A stretch of 25,956 nucleotides of DNA, from assembly GCA_036732565.1 (NCBI GenBank), contig DAINCF010000023.1, positions 1 to 25,956 of the forward strand, read 5' to 3'. Source of the stretch: JAIVJN01 sp036732565 (GTDB lineage Bacteria; Acidobacteriota; Vicinamibacteria; Vicinamibacterales; UBA2999). Positions 19,160 to 25,956 of the stretch are shown here, piece by piece. The position numbers and the translations under genes were made by a program. The notes under the pieces were generated by a model. It saw only the letters and a program-made list of their open reading frames with translations. It was not told the origin of the DNA and searched no databases. Numbering within the stretch: the stretch's first letter is position 1; the number at the start of each line of letters is the position of its first letter.

Positions 19160-19794
19160 TCCTGGAGACCGCCGCGGCGCCGCCGTTCATGAAGAACGGC
19201 TTCGTGGTCGGCTGTGAGAGAACTCGCGAAGCGGTGCTGATCGACCCGGGTGACGAAGTGGCGGAGCTGCTCGCCTCGGCGACCGAACATCAACTGGCTA
19301 TCACCCACATCCTGCTGACGCATGCGCACGTCGATCACGTGTCAGGCGTCGCGGAAGCGAAGCGCAAGACCGCCGCACCGATTTGGCTGCATGAAGCCGA
19401 CCTCTTTTTGTACGACAGGGCTGTCTCCCACGGCCTGCTGTTCGGTATTCGCGTGGAACCGCCGCCGGCGGTTGATGTCTTCTACCAGCCAGGCGCATCG
19501 ATCCCGTTCGGCGACTACGACGTCAGCTGGCATCACACGCCCGGCCACTGCCCCGGAGGCGTCTGCCTGCAGGTGGGGAAGGCCGGCGAGGCGGCCTTGG
19601 ACTTGTTCGTCGGCGACACGCTGTTTGCTGGCTCTATCGGGCGGACGGACCTTCCTGGAGGGGACTTCAACACCCTGATCCACTCCATCAAGACCGTGCT
19701 CTACGCGTTCGGTGACGAGGCGCGCGTCCATCCCGGGCATGGCCCGGACACGACCATCGGCCACGAGCGAAGAACGAACCCGTTTCTTGTCTGA
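19156..19794 (+). CDS. Metallo-beta-lactamase-fold hydrolase, glyoxalase II-like
   Basis: A 212-residue MBL-fold enzyme with all metal ligands: H56, H58, D60 and H61 in THAHVDH, H131 in HTPGHCPGG, D154 in VGDTLFAGSIGRTDLPGGD, and H195 in VHPGHGPDTTIGHE. The GRTDLPGGD and RTNPF motifs place it in the glyoxalase II-like group found in many bacteria, which hydrolyse thioesters or related compounds. The exact substrate is not known. Its ATG overlaps the receiver stop (ATGA at 19156-19159), so translation is coupled. The operon ends at a large inverted repeat, opposite the FHA gene. Confidence 0.9.
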   Translation: MILETAAAPPFMKNGFVVGCERTREAVLIDPGDEVAELLASATEHQLAITHILLTHAHVDHVSGVAEAKRKTAAPIWLHEADLFLYDRAVSHGLLFGIRVEPPPAVDVFYQPGASIPFGDYDVSWHHTPGHCPGGVCLQVGKAGEAALDLFVGDTLFAGSIGRTDLPGGDFNTLIHSIKTVLYAFGDEARVHPGHGPDTTIGHERRTNPFLV

Positions 19795-19813
19795 GAGGGC
19801 GCGTGGCGAAATT

Positions 19814-19880
19814 CGTACGTAGCGCAGACCTTTAGGTCTGCCAGCCCACGAAGCAGGCCTGAAGGCCTGCGCTACGTACG
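19814..19880. repeat. Cruciform-like repeat between convergent genes
   Basis: The arms CGTACGTAGCGCAG (19814-19827) and CTGCGCTACGTACG (19867-19880) are perfect complements. Between them are two internal palindromes, CAGACCTTTAGGTCTG (19826-19841) and CAGGCCTGAAGGCCTG (19854-19869), so the single strand can fold as a three-way junction. It fills the space between the MBL and FHA genes. The second inner unit recurs in the lipB 3' end (16239-16262). Confidence 0.85.
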
Positions 19881-19899
19881 CTCATGGTCATTTCGGATC

Positions 19900-20211
19900 T
19901 CAGTCCGCTGGGCGTGCGACGACGAACTCCACCCGTCCGACCTTTACGCGATCGCCGCCGGCCAGGAACTGGGCGGCCGTGATCTTCTGACCGTTCACGA
20001 ACGTGCCGTTCGTGCTTCCCAGGTCTTCGACCTTCAGACCGGAATCCACCAGCGAAAACCGGCAATGCAGGCGCGACACGAGCGCCGCATCGACAATGAA
20101 ATCGGCTCGAGGCGCCCGGCCCATCGTCTTGATGGCACCCGGCAACAGCCGGAAGGTCAAGTTGCCTGAATTGTCGTCGTTCGACTGAAGTGTCCACATA
20201 GGGGCGCCCAT
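19900..20211 (-). CDS. Single-domain FHA protein
   Basis: A 103-residue protein that is essentially one forkhead-associated domain, which binds phosphothreonine peptides. The key residues are visible: G31 and R32 in TMGRAPRADF, S46, R47 and H49 in VSRLHCRF, and N68 in GSTNGTFVNG. A serine/threonine kinase partner is expected but none is in the window. The start is unclear: ATG 20211 or ATG 20199 (MWTLQSNDD), neither with a Shine-Dalgarno sequence. It is divergent from the adaptor gene, with 145 bases between starts. Confidence 0.9.
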   Translation of the reverse strand: MGAPMWTLQSNDDNSGNLTFRLLPGAIKTMGRAPRADFIVDAALVSRLHCRFSLVDSGLKVEDLGSTNGTFVNGQKITAAQFLAGGDRVKVGRVEFVVARPAD

Positions 20212-20250
20212 AGAATAAACGAACCTTTGCCGCCCTCCCCTCGTCGAACT

Positions 20251-20297
20251 AGACGTCTTGAAGGCGGCCCCTGTCTCGGAGGTCCGTCAAGACGTCT
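20251..20297. promoter_or_regulatory. Paired palindromic sites before the adaptor gene
   Basis: AGACGTCTTGA (20251-20261) is repeated as an exact inverted copy TCAAGACGTCT (20287-20297). Each half contains the self-complementary octamer AGACGTCT, with centres 39 bases apart. The first site overlaps a possible -10 element (TAGACG at 20250-20255, with TTGCCG at 20227-20232). This may be a double operator or a large RNA hairpin. A second hairpin, CTCGCC with GGCGAG (20296-20314), follows. Confidence 0.45.
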
Positions 20298-20356
20298 CGC
20301 CCGCCAGAGGCGAGCCAGAGACTGCTGTGTCGTTCCTGGCGGAGGGTAGCCGCGCA

Positions 20357-21550
20357 ATGAAACGCTCGCGAAAAATTACGCTGGGGGCGATCGCATTAGG
20401 GGTCTTCGGCGTTGCCGCGTACGGCATTTCCGTCGCCAACGGCGCGGCGCCGGCGATCGACGCGTCACGCCTGGCGACCGTGGAACGCGGGCCGATGGTG
20501 CGCTCGGTGGTGGCCACCGGACGCATCGAGCCGATCGCCAAGGTCGAAATCAAGTCGAAGGCCAACGGCATCATCGAGCGGTTGCTCGTGGACGTCGATC
20601 ATCGCGTCTCCGCGGGCCAGGTGCTCGCCGAGCTCGACAAGGAGAACGCCACCGCGCGGCTGCGCGAGGCGCGCGCGAATCTCGAGGCCTCCCGCGCCGC
20701 CCTGACGGCCGCGGAAGCGCAGGCCCGGAAGAACGAGATCGAAGCCGAGTCGCCGGACGTCGAGTTCGCCGCGCGCAGCTACGAGCGGGCGAAGTCCCTG
20801 GCGGCGCAGCAGCTTCTGTCCAGCGATCAGCTCGACGTCGCCCAGTCGGCGTGGGAGCAAGCGGTCAATCGGCAACGGGCGGCTGGATCGCAGCTTCTCG
20901 TCAGCCGTGCCAAAGTCGAGGAGGCGCGGGCGCAAGTGGCCCAGGCCAGCGCCGCGGTGGAGCGCGCGGATGAGGAACTGGCGAACGCCACCATCAAGGC
21001 GCCGATCGCGGCGACGGTCCTCACGCGTGACGTCGAGCTCGGCAGTCCGGTGTCGTCGATTCTGAACCTCGGCGCCAACGCCACGCTGGTCATGACGCTC
21101 GGCGACATCGAGAAGGTGTTCGTCCGGGGCCGCGTCGACGAGGCCGACATCGGGTTCGTCAGGCTCGCCATGCCGGCGCGCATCACCGCCGAGAGTTTCC
21201 GCGATCGCGTCTTCCACGGCCGCGTCACCCAGATCTCGCCGATCGGCGTCGAGAAGGACAACGTGACGACGTTCGAGGTGGAAGTGTCCATCGACAACCC
21301 GGGGGGCGAGCTCAAGGCGAACATGACGGCGAACGCCGAGATCGTGCTCGAGGAACACGCCGATACGCTCGTCATCCCTGAAAGCGCAATCACCTACGAC
21401 GACAAGCGCAACGCCTCCGTCGACGTCGCGGATCCCGGCGCCGAGCGCGGCCGCCGGCGCGTGCCGATCAAGGTCGGCATCGGCAACGGTACCCGCACCG
21501 AGGTGCTGGACGGTCTGAAACAAGGTGACAGGGTAGTGCTACCGGGATAG
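20357..21550 (+). CDS. HlyD/MacA-type periplasmic adaptor of an ABC exporter
   Basis: A 397-residue membrane-fusion protein. A single N-terminal membrane anchor (LGAIALGVFGVAAYGISVA, about 9-27) is followed by the first lipoyl half (RIEPIAKVEIKSKANGII), a long alpha-helical hairpin rich in Ala, Glu and Arg (about 95-205), the second lipoyl half (TIKAPIAATVLTRDVELGSP) and beta-barrel and membrane-proximal domains. It would link an inner-membrane MacB-like transporter to an outer-membrane channel. ATG 20357 is chosen because MKRSRKITLGAIAL is a normal start and GGAGG (20341-20345) precedes it; the frame is open upstream to TTG 20258. It is the first gene of the operon with two permeases. No TolC-like gene is in the window. 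Confidence 0.92.
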   Translation: MKRSRKITLGAIALGVFGVAAYGISVANGAAPAIDASRLATVERGPMVRSVVATGRIEPIAKVEIKSKANGIIERLLVDVDHRVSAGQVLAELDKENATARLREARANLEASRAALTAAEAQARKNEIEAESPDVEFAARSYERAKSLAAQQLLSSDQLDVAQSAWEQAVNRQRAAGSQLLVSRAKVEEARAQVAQASAAVERADEELANATIKAPIAATVLTRDVELGSPVSSILNLGANATLVMTLGDIEKVFVRGRVDEADIGFVRLAMPARITAESFRDRVFHGRVTQISPIGVEKDNVTTFEVEVSIDNPGGELKANMTANAEIVLEEHADTLVIPESAITYDDKRNASVDVADPGAERGRRRVPIKVGIGNGTRTEVLDGLKQGDRVVLPG

Positions 21551-21617
21551 GCAATCGGCTATCAGCTCACAGCGCCGCGGCCGGAGCCCGCGGCTACCAG
21601 CAGGCGCCGAAGGCGCC

Positions 21618-21680
21618 GCCGATGGCCGATGGCCGATGGCCGGGAGCCTCAAGCCTCAAGCCTCAAGCCTCAAGCCTCAA
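21618..21680. repeat. Two heptamer tandem arrays before the first permease
   Basis: GCCGATG is repeated three times (21618-21638), followed by GCCTCAA repeated exactly five times (21646-21680), ending seven bases before the permease ATG. The heptamers are not multiples of three, so unit gain or loss would shift any frame translated through them. The array also fills the place of the ribosome binding site. Upstream (21572-21617) are palindromes such as GGCGCCGAAGGCGCC. Confidence 0.85.
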
Positions 21681-21687
21681 GCCGACG

Positions 21688-22980
21688 ATGTCCGAAGCCC
21701 TCACTCAAGCGTTCGACAACCTGCGCGCGAACAAGCTGCGCAGCTTCCTCACGTGCTTCGGCATCCTGTGGGGCATCATTGCGGTCGTCGTCTTGTCGGC
21801 GACCGGCGAAGGGTTCAAACGCGGCAACGAAGCGGTGTTGCAGGAGCTCGGCCGCAACATCGCCATCGTCTGGGGCGGACGGACCACCACGCAAGCGGGT
21901 GGCGAGCGCGCCGGCCGTCGCATTCTGCTGACCGCCGACGATGCACGCGCGATCGAGCGCGAAGCCGGCCTCGTCGCCGTGGTCAGCGCGGAGATCAACC
22001 GGCGATTGCGGATCAAGAGCAGCTTCAACGCCGCGTCCTTGTCGGTCCACGGCATCGAGCCGCAGTATCAGGCGATTCGCACCATCGATATCGAGCACGG
22101 CCGGCATTTCGTCGAGGCGGATGACCTCGAAGCGCGGCGCGTGGCGATCGTCGGCGCGGACGCCTGGGCGCAGCTGTTCGGCGCCCGCGAAGGGCTCGGC
22201 GAGACCGTCCAGATCAATGGCCTGCCCTACACGGTGATCGGCAAGATTCGGAAGAAGAACCAGGATAGCAACTACAGCGGTCCCGACAACGACAAGGTGT
22301 TCGTCCCGTTCGAGGCCATGGCCAAAGACTTCCCACGGCTCGACGCGCCGCCAGGAACCGTCTCGCAGATCATCGTCGCACCGCGTGCCGGTGTCGTCGA
22401 TGGGCTGCCCGCCGTGCTGGACGCGCGCAGCGGGCGCATCTCGGACATCGATTGGCCGCTCGCGAAGGACGTCCGCCGCGTGTTGGCCGCGCACAAGGAG
22501 TTCGATCCCGCCGATCGTGACGCGCTGTCGGTGTGGGACACCTCGCTCGAGAGCCTGATGTTCGGCCGCATGATCGGCGCCATGCGGCAATTCTTCAGCG
22601 TGGTCGGCGTGATCACGCTGGCGCTAGGTGGCCTCGGCGTGATGAACATCATGCTCGTCTCCGTGCGCGAGCGTACGCGTGAGATCGGCGTCAGGAAGGC
22701 GTTGGGTGCGACCACATCGGCGATTTCGCGACAGTTCTTCCTCGAAGGGTTCTTCTTGACAATGGTCAGCGGCACGATGGGTTTCGTGGCGGCGCTCGGC
22801 CTGTGCGCCCTGGTGAATCTGGCGCCGATGCCGGCGCGGTTCCAGGGCATGGTGATTACCTGGCAAGCGGGTGCGATGGCGCTCGCCACACTCGTGCTGA
22901 TTGGTGTCGTGACATCGAGCTATCCCGCACGCCGCGCGGCGCAGCTCCCACCGGTGGAGGCGTTGCGGTACGAAGCATGA
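21688..22980 (+). CDS. MacB-type ABC exporter permease (first of two)
   Basis: A 430-residue permease with a MacB periplasmic core domain and an FtsX domain. One transmembrane helix is near 19-38 (SFLTCFGILWGIIAVVVLSA), then comes a large periplasmic region (about 40-300) and three helices near 305-330, 350-380 and 395-420. The cytoplasmic signature VRERTREIGVRKALGAT couples to the ATPase. The nucleotide-binding domain that E. coli MacB carries in the same chain is absent. MSEALTQAFDNLRANKLRS from ATG 21688 is the typical start, although the ribosome site is replaced by heptamer repeats. The next permease begins seven bases after the stop. The substrate is unknown; export of peptides, lipids or drugs are all possible in the family. 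Confidence 0.9.
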   Translation: MSEALTQAFDNLRANKLRSFLTCFGILWGIIAVVVLSATGEGFKRGNEAVLQELGRNIAIVWGGRTTTQAGGERAGRRILLTADDARAIEREAGLVAVVSAEINRRLRIKSSFNAASLSVHGIEPQYQAIRTIDIEHGRHFVEADDLEARRVAIVGADAWAQLFGAREGLGETVQINGLPYTVIGKIRKKNQDSNYSGPDNDKVFVPFEAMAKDFPRLDAPPGTVSQIIVAPRAGVVDGLPAVLDARSGRISDIDWPLAKDVRRVLAAHKEFDPADRDALSVWDTSLESLMFGRMIGAMRQFFSVVGVITLALGGLGVMNIMLVSVRERTREIGVRKALGATTSAISRQFFLEGFFLTMVSGTMGFVAALGLCALVNLAPMPARFQGMVITWQAGAMALATLVLIGVVTSSYPARRAAQLPPVEALRYEA

Positions 22981-22987
22981 GCCAGCC

Positions 22988-24247
22988 ATGCAACTGCTGA
23001 GGGAGATCGTTCGCGAAGCGTTCATCGGCCTGGCGAGGAATCGTACCAGGGCGATGCTGGCGATGCTCGGCATCTCGTGGGGCATCGTGTCGGTCGTGAT
23101 GCTGCTGGCCTATGGCAACGGCTTTCGTGATGCGCTCGCGCGAGGCTTCAGGGGCGCGTTCGGCGACGGCGTGGTCATCGCGTGGCCGGGTCAGACCAGC
23201 ATGCAGGCGGGCGGCGAACGAGCGGGCAAACCGGTTCGCTTCAAGGAAGAGGACATCCTCGCCGTGGCCGAGGTCCCGTTCGTGAAGTACGTCAGCCCCG
23301 AGTTCACGCGCGACTTCCCGGTGACGTGGGGCACGAAACAGGGGTCGTATCTGGTGCGCGGCGTATCGCCCGAATACGCGATCATGCGCAGTCAGTGGGT
23401 GGCGGCCGGGCGCTTCTTCGACGCTGAGGACACACGGCTGCAGCGCCGCGTGGCGTTTCTCGGCAGTGAGGTCGCCCGCAAGATGTTCGGCGGCGTGCCG
23501 CCCGTCGGTCAGCGCATCCGCATCGGCGGCATGTCGTTCGAGGTCGGCGGCGTGCAGCGCGAGAAGGTGCAGCTCTCCAACTACCTGCGGCCCGATCGGC
23601 TGTCGATCTTCATCCCCTACACGACGGCGGGTCAGCTCTGGAACACCGAGTTCTCGACCACCATGGTCTACCAGGCCGTCGATCCGGCGAAGGAAGACGA
23701 GGCGACGAAGCAGGTGCGGGAGCTGTTGGGAAAGCGCCTCGGTTTCAATCCGGACGACGAGCGCGCGGTCCGGCTGTTCGGTTCCAGCTCGATTCAGCAG
23801 ACCACGTCGGGCATGGTGCTGGGGTTGAAGCTGGTGCTCGGCTTCATCGGCATCCTCACGCTGGCCATCGGCGGCATCGGCGTGATGAACATCATGTTCG
23901 TGTCCGTGACGGAACGCACCAAGGAGATCGGCATCCGCAAAGCGCTTGGGGCGCGGAAGAGCGCGGTGTTGCTGCAGTTCCTGCTCGAAGGCCTGGTGAC
24001 GGCGTTCGCCGGCGGCGTGCTCGGTGTCCTGGCGTCGTGGCTCCTCGTGCTGGCGTTCAGCCCCCGGCCGTTCCTCGCGGAGCTGCTGGACGATGCCTCG
24101 AAGACCGCGGACATTCACCTGCTGCTCTCGGTCGAGCTCCTCGGCACCTGCACGGCCATCCTGATGTTCGTCGGCCTCATCAGCGCCATCGTCCCCGCCA
24201 TCCGCGCGGCGCGGATGGATCCGATCGAAGCGTTGAGGTACGAATAG
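22988..24247 (+). CDS. MacB-type ABC exporter permease (second of two)
   Basis: A 419-residue paralogue of the preceding permease with the same plan: a first helix near 20-42 (MLAMLGISWGIVSVVMLLAY), a periplasmic core domain to about 270, and three C-terminal helices, with VTERTKEIGIRKALGAR as the coupling signature. The AGGERAG motif just after the first strand is shared by both proteins, which suggests gene duplication and a heterodimeric transporter. The start ATG 22988 follows the first permease stop by seven bases. No ATPase gene follows, since the next gene is convergent. The transcript would end near palindrome copy 5. Confidence 0.9.
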   Translation: MQLLREIVREAFIGLARNRTRAMLAMLGISWGIVSVVMLLAYGNGFRDALARGFRGAFGDGVVIAWPGQTSMQAGGERAGKPVRFKEEDILAVAEVPFVKYVSPEFTRDFPVTWGTKQGSYLVRGVSPEYAIMRSQWVAAGRFFDAEDTRLQRRVAFLGSEVARKMFGGVPPVGQRIRIGGMSFEVGGVQREKVQLSNYLRPDRLSIFIPYTTAGQLWNTEFSTTMVYQAVDPAKEDEATKQVRELLGKRLGFNPDDERAVRLFGSSSIQQTTSGMVLGLKLVLGFIGILTLAIGGIGVMNIMFVSVTERTKEIGIRKALGARKSAVLLQFLLEGLVTAFAGGVLGVLASWLLVLAFSPRPFLAELLDDASKTADIHLLLSVELLGTCTAILMFVGLISAIVPAIRAARMDPIEALRYE

Positions 24248-24260
24248 GTGCTGGAACGGT

Positions 24261-24288
24261 GTAGGGGCGGCTCGCGAGCCGCCCCTAC
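24261..24288. repeat. 28-base palindrome, copy 5 (convergent gene ends)
   Basis: A perfect palindrome with half-site GTAGGGGCGGCTCG, identical to copy 2. It lies 13 bases after the permease stop and 23 bases from the hydrolase stop on the other strand. Here it is wholly intergenic, consistent with a bidirectional terminator role. Confidence 0.88.
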
Positions 24289-24311
24289 GTGAGCATCGCC
24301 TGCCTGCGATG

Positions 24312-25956
24312 TCACCTGATCGCCTGAAACGTCTTCGCCATCCAGGTGCCGATCGATGAAGTGACGGCATTGGCGACCTCTCGGTCGCCGAGCGAGCCGT
24401 ACTCGTCGACTTCGCCGGTTGAGGCCGGCACCAGCAGATGGTTCACGCCAGGCACGACGGCGACATCGGTGGCCACCTTACGGGTTCGGGCGCGGGCGAG
24501 CGCCGCGAGCTTTTCGGCGTGATGTGGCGGCACCTGCGTGTCGAGCGCGCCCTGCACGATCAGGATGGGTTGACGAAGCTCCTTCATCACCGCCGGCGGA
24601 TCGAAGAGCAGGTAGCTCTGAAACCAGGGGGTGTCCGCTGCACGGCGCACGTTCGCGGGAATCGCGTCCCAGCCTTGTCCGGTGGTCACGGCCTGGTTGA
24701 TCTGCTGCTGCAGCGCGATCTTCTCCTGCATTTCCGACTCGGCCGTCTTCGCCTGCGTCAGCAGGTGTCGCTGTTGCTCGAGCACGAGCTCCGCGCCGGT
24801 TGTCGACGGGGAGGCGACCAGGGCGAGCGCGGCCACGCGATTGTCGCGGCGCGCCGCGAGCATCGCGACCAGCGCGCCTTCGCTGTGTCCCACGACACCG
24901 ATGCGCTTGTCGTCCACATCGTCGCGATCCGACAGCCACCTGACAATCGCGCGTACGTCTTCCGCGTAGTCGGCGAGCGTCGCGGTCTCGGTGCGCCCGC
25001 CACTCTGACCGACACCGCGCTTGTCGTAGCGGACGACGAGGAAGCCGGCCTCGACGAGGCCGCGCGCCATCTGCCCGATGACCGGAATGCCGAAGGCGTA
25101 TCCGTCACGATCGGTCGGACCCGAGCCGCCGACCAGCACCAGTGCCGGCAGCTTCCCGGCTCCGTTCCGCGGCCCACCTTCGGGTTCCGCGCTCCGGCGG
25201 GAGGGCTTGGTGACAGTGGCCGCGAGATTGAAGCCAACCGCGGGAATCCGCAGGGCTTCGTCGCCGGGGAGGGAAAATGCGCTGGTGCGCGTCGCCGCCG
25301 ACGCGATGTCCTCGCGCGCGATCTCCAGCGTTTGCGAAGGCACGCTCAGGCGCAGCAACGTGCCGTCGGCATCCGCCCAGACGTTCAGTTGCACGCTCGG
25401 CGCGGGCGCCGGCGGCGCGAGGGTCAGCGCGTAGCGCGTCGCGGCGATGGTCTGCTTCGGCGTCTCAATCTGCTCGCTGAACGTGCCGTCGACCGTGAGC
25501 TCGAGCTCGGCCTGCGGCGCAATGTAGGCGTGGAGGATCGAGCCGGCCTTGGCGCCGACGAGCCGACGAGACAGCGCGGCGTACGACCCCAGAAAGGCAT
25601 TGGGAAGCACGATGGTATCCGCCGAGACCTTATCGACCTTCTTGGTGGCCTCGGCACCGCCGATCGCAATCTCGCTCGTGGCCTCTCCACCTGCGAACGT
25701 GGTGGTGATCCGCGTCTCCTGTCCGCGGACCGTCCCTTCCAGGGTCATCGCGGTCGGCCGCCACTCCGCCGTGTAACGGATTTCCGCCACGCGGGTCACG
25801 ATGTCGACCGGGGGGCCGGCCTGACTGGTGCCGCGAATGACCCATCCATCGGCTTCGCGCGCCACCGCGACGTCCTCGCGGCCCAAGGCGCGCTGCCCGA
25901 CGAACATGGTGTACGACGTCGCCCCCCGCAACGCCGGCGCTTGTGGAAGGGGCTGT
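24312..25956 (-). CDS. Alpha/beta hydrolase, probably exported (N-terminus cut)
   Basis: About 547 residues are visible, and the frame is open to the window edge. The first in-frame start (TTG 25931) is preceded by further coding-like sequence, so the true start and a probable signal peptide lie outside. The N-terminal half (about 240 residues) is a beta-rich domain that I do not recognise. The C-terminal half is an alpha/beta hydrolase of the dienelactone-hydrolase or esterase type, with an oxyanion-side LVGGSGPTDRDG, nucleophile motif GHSEG near 24880, an acid in QGALDTQVP near 24540 and histidine in PGVNHLLVP near 24440. A short linker, PSRRSAEPEGGPRNGAG, looks like translated repeat DNA. 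The likely activity is ester or peptide hydrolysis, with the substrate unknown. Confidence 0.88.
   Translation of the reverse strand, partial: QPLPQAPALRGATSYTMFVGQRALGREDVAVAREADGWVIRGTSQAGPPVDIVTRVAEIRYTAEWRPTAMTLEGTVRGQETRITTTFAGGEATSEIAIGGAEATKKVDKVSADTIVLPNAFLGSYAALSRRLVGAKAGSILHAYIAPQAELELTVDGTFSEQIETPKQTIAATRYALTLAPPAPAPSVQLNVWADADGTLLRLSVPSQTLEIAREDIASAATRTSAFSLPGDEALRIPAVGFNLAATVTKPSRRSAEPEGGPRNGAGKLPALVLVGGSGPTDRDGYAFGIPVIGQMARGLVEAGFLVVRYDKRGVGQSGGRTETATLADYAEDVRAIVRWLSDRDDVDDKRIGVVGHSEGALVAMLAARRDNRVAALALVASPSTTGAELVLEQQRHLLTQAKTAESEMQEKIALQQQINQAVTTGQGWDAIPANVRRAADTPWFQSYLLFDPPAVMKELRQPILIVQGALDTQVPPHHAEKLAALARARTRKVATDVAVVPGVNHLLVPASTGEVDEYGSLGDREVANAVTSSIGTWMAKTFQAIR

Noticed and set aside
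20465..21523. A 352-codon frame antisense to the adaptor gene
   Set aside because: It is Arg/Asp/His-rich with no motif, opposite a complete HlyD-type protein.
22856..24370. A 504-codon open frame on the minus strand antisense to both permeases
   Set aside because: Its translation is dominated by Arg, His, Asp and Ala with no domain or hydrophobic core. It mirrors the GC-rich third positions of two well-supported permease genes.
1..25956. tRNA or rRNA genes and insertion sequences
   Set aside because: I found no cloverleaf with a T-loop and acceptor pairing, no rRNA-like stretch and no transposase. GGTTCGCGAACC is part of the 28-base palindrome and not a T-arm.

Overview
The window reads like chromosomal DNA of a high-GC, free-living, Gram-negative-type bacterium. 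I infer Acidobacteriota, probably the Vicinamibacteria group (about 0.6 sure). The reasons are the codon and GC style, an aspartokinase-homoserine dehydrogenase fusion beside M14 peptidase, CpaE-like and NtrC-like genes, and above all several families of short palindromic repeats sitting at gene ends and inside reading frames. No marker gene (16S, ribosomal protein) is present to prove the taxon. Coding density is high. No tRNA, rRNA, CRISPR array, transposase or phage gene was seen.

Layout. 1-2558 (minus): an SNF2/RapA-type helicase and the first 50 codons of a tightly linked downstream gene that runs off the window. 2653-5581 (plus): a probable threonine attenuator (promoter, leader peptide rich in Thr and Ile codons, mutually exclusive hairpins) in front of thrA. 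5619-8596 (minus): a small exported cysteine protein and a large exported M14 metallopeptidase. 8787-9524 (plus): a solitary CpaE/MinD-type ATPase. 9534-10140 (minus): queF and an Smr-domain gene, overlapping. 10195-10676: an HU-family gene with a good promoter and a terminator-like hairpin. 10718-12130 (minus): an NtrC-type sigma-54 activator, divergent from a small membrane protein (12175-12423). 12644-16283 (plus): a lipoate block of E3 (lpd), E2 acyltransferase and lipB. 16392-17081: an ECF-like sigma factor. 17115-17963 (minus): a lactate/malate dehydrogenase-fold protein lacking the catalytic residues. 18067-19794 (plus): a tight SDR, receiver and metallo-beta-lactamase operon. 19900-20211 (minus): a minimal FHA protein. 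20357-24247 (plus): an HlyD/MacA adaptor and two MacB-type permeases without an ATPase. 24312 to the right edge (minus): an exported alpha/beta hydrolase, cut at its N-terminus.

Most genes are housekeeping or envelope functions. The unusual layers are two. First, the leader region of thrA looks like a textbook four-segment transcription attenuator. Second, small repeat elements have entered or shaped coding sequences: a 28-base palindrome occurs five times and supplies the stop codon of three genes, another copy encodes the tail of the sigma factor, and other elements encode the N-terminus of ThrA, a loop of E3, the linkers of E2, the tail of LipB and the N-terminus of the sigma factor. No gene-free stretch exceeds 300 bases except 2559-2914, which holds the thrA promoter and attenuator.
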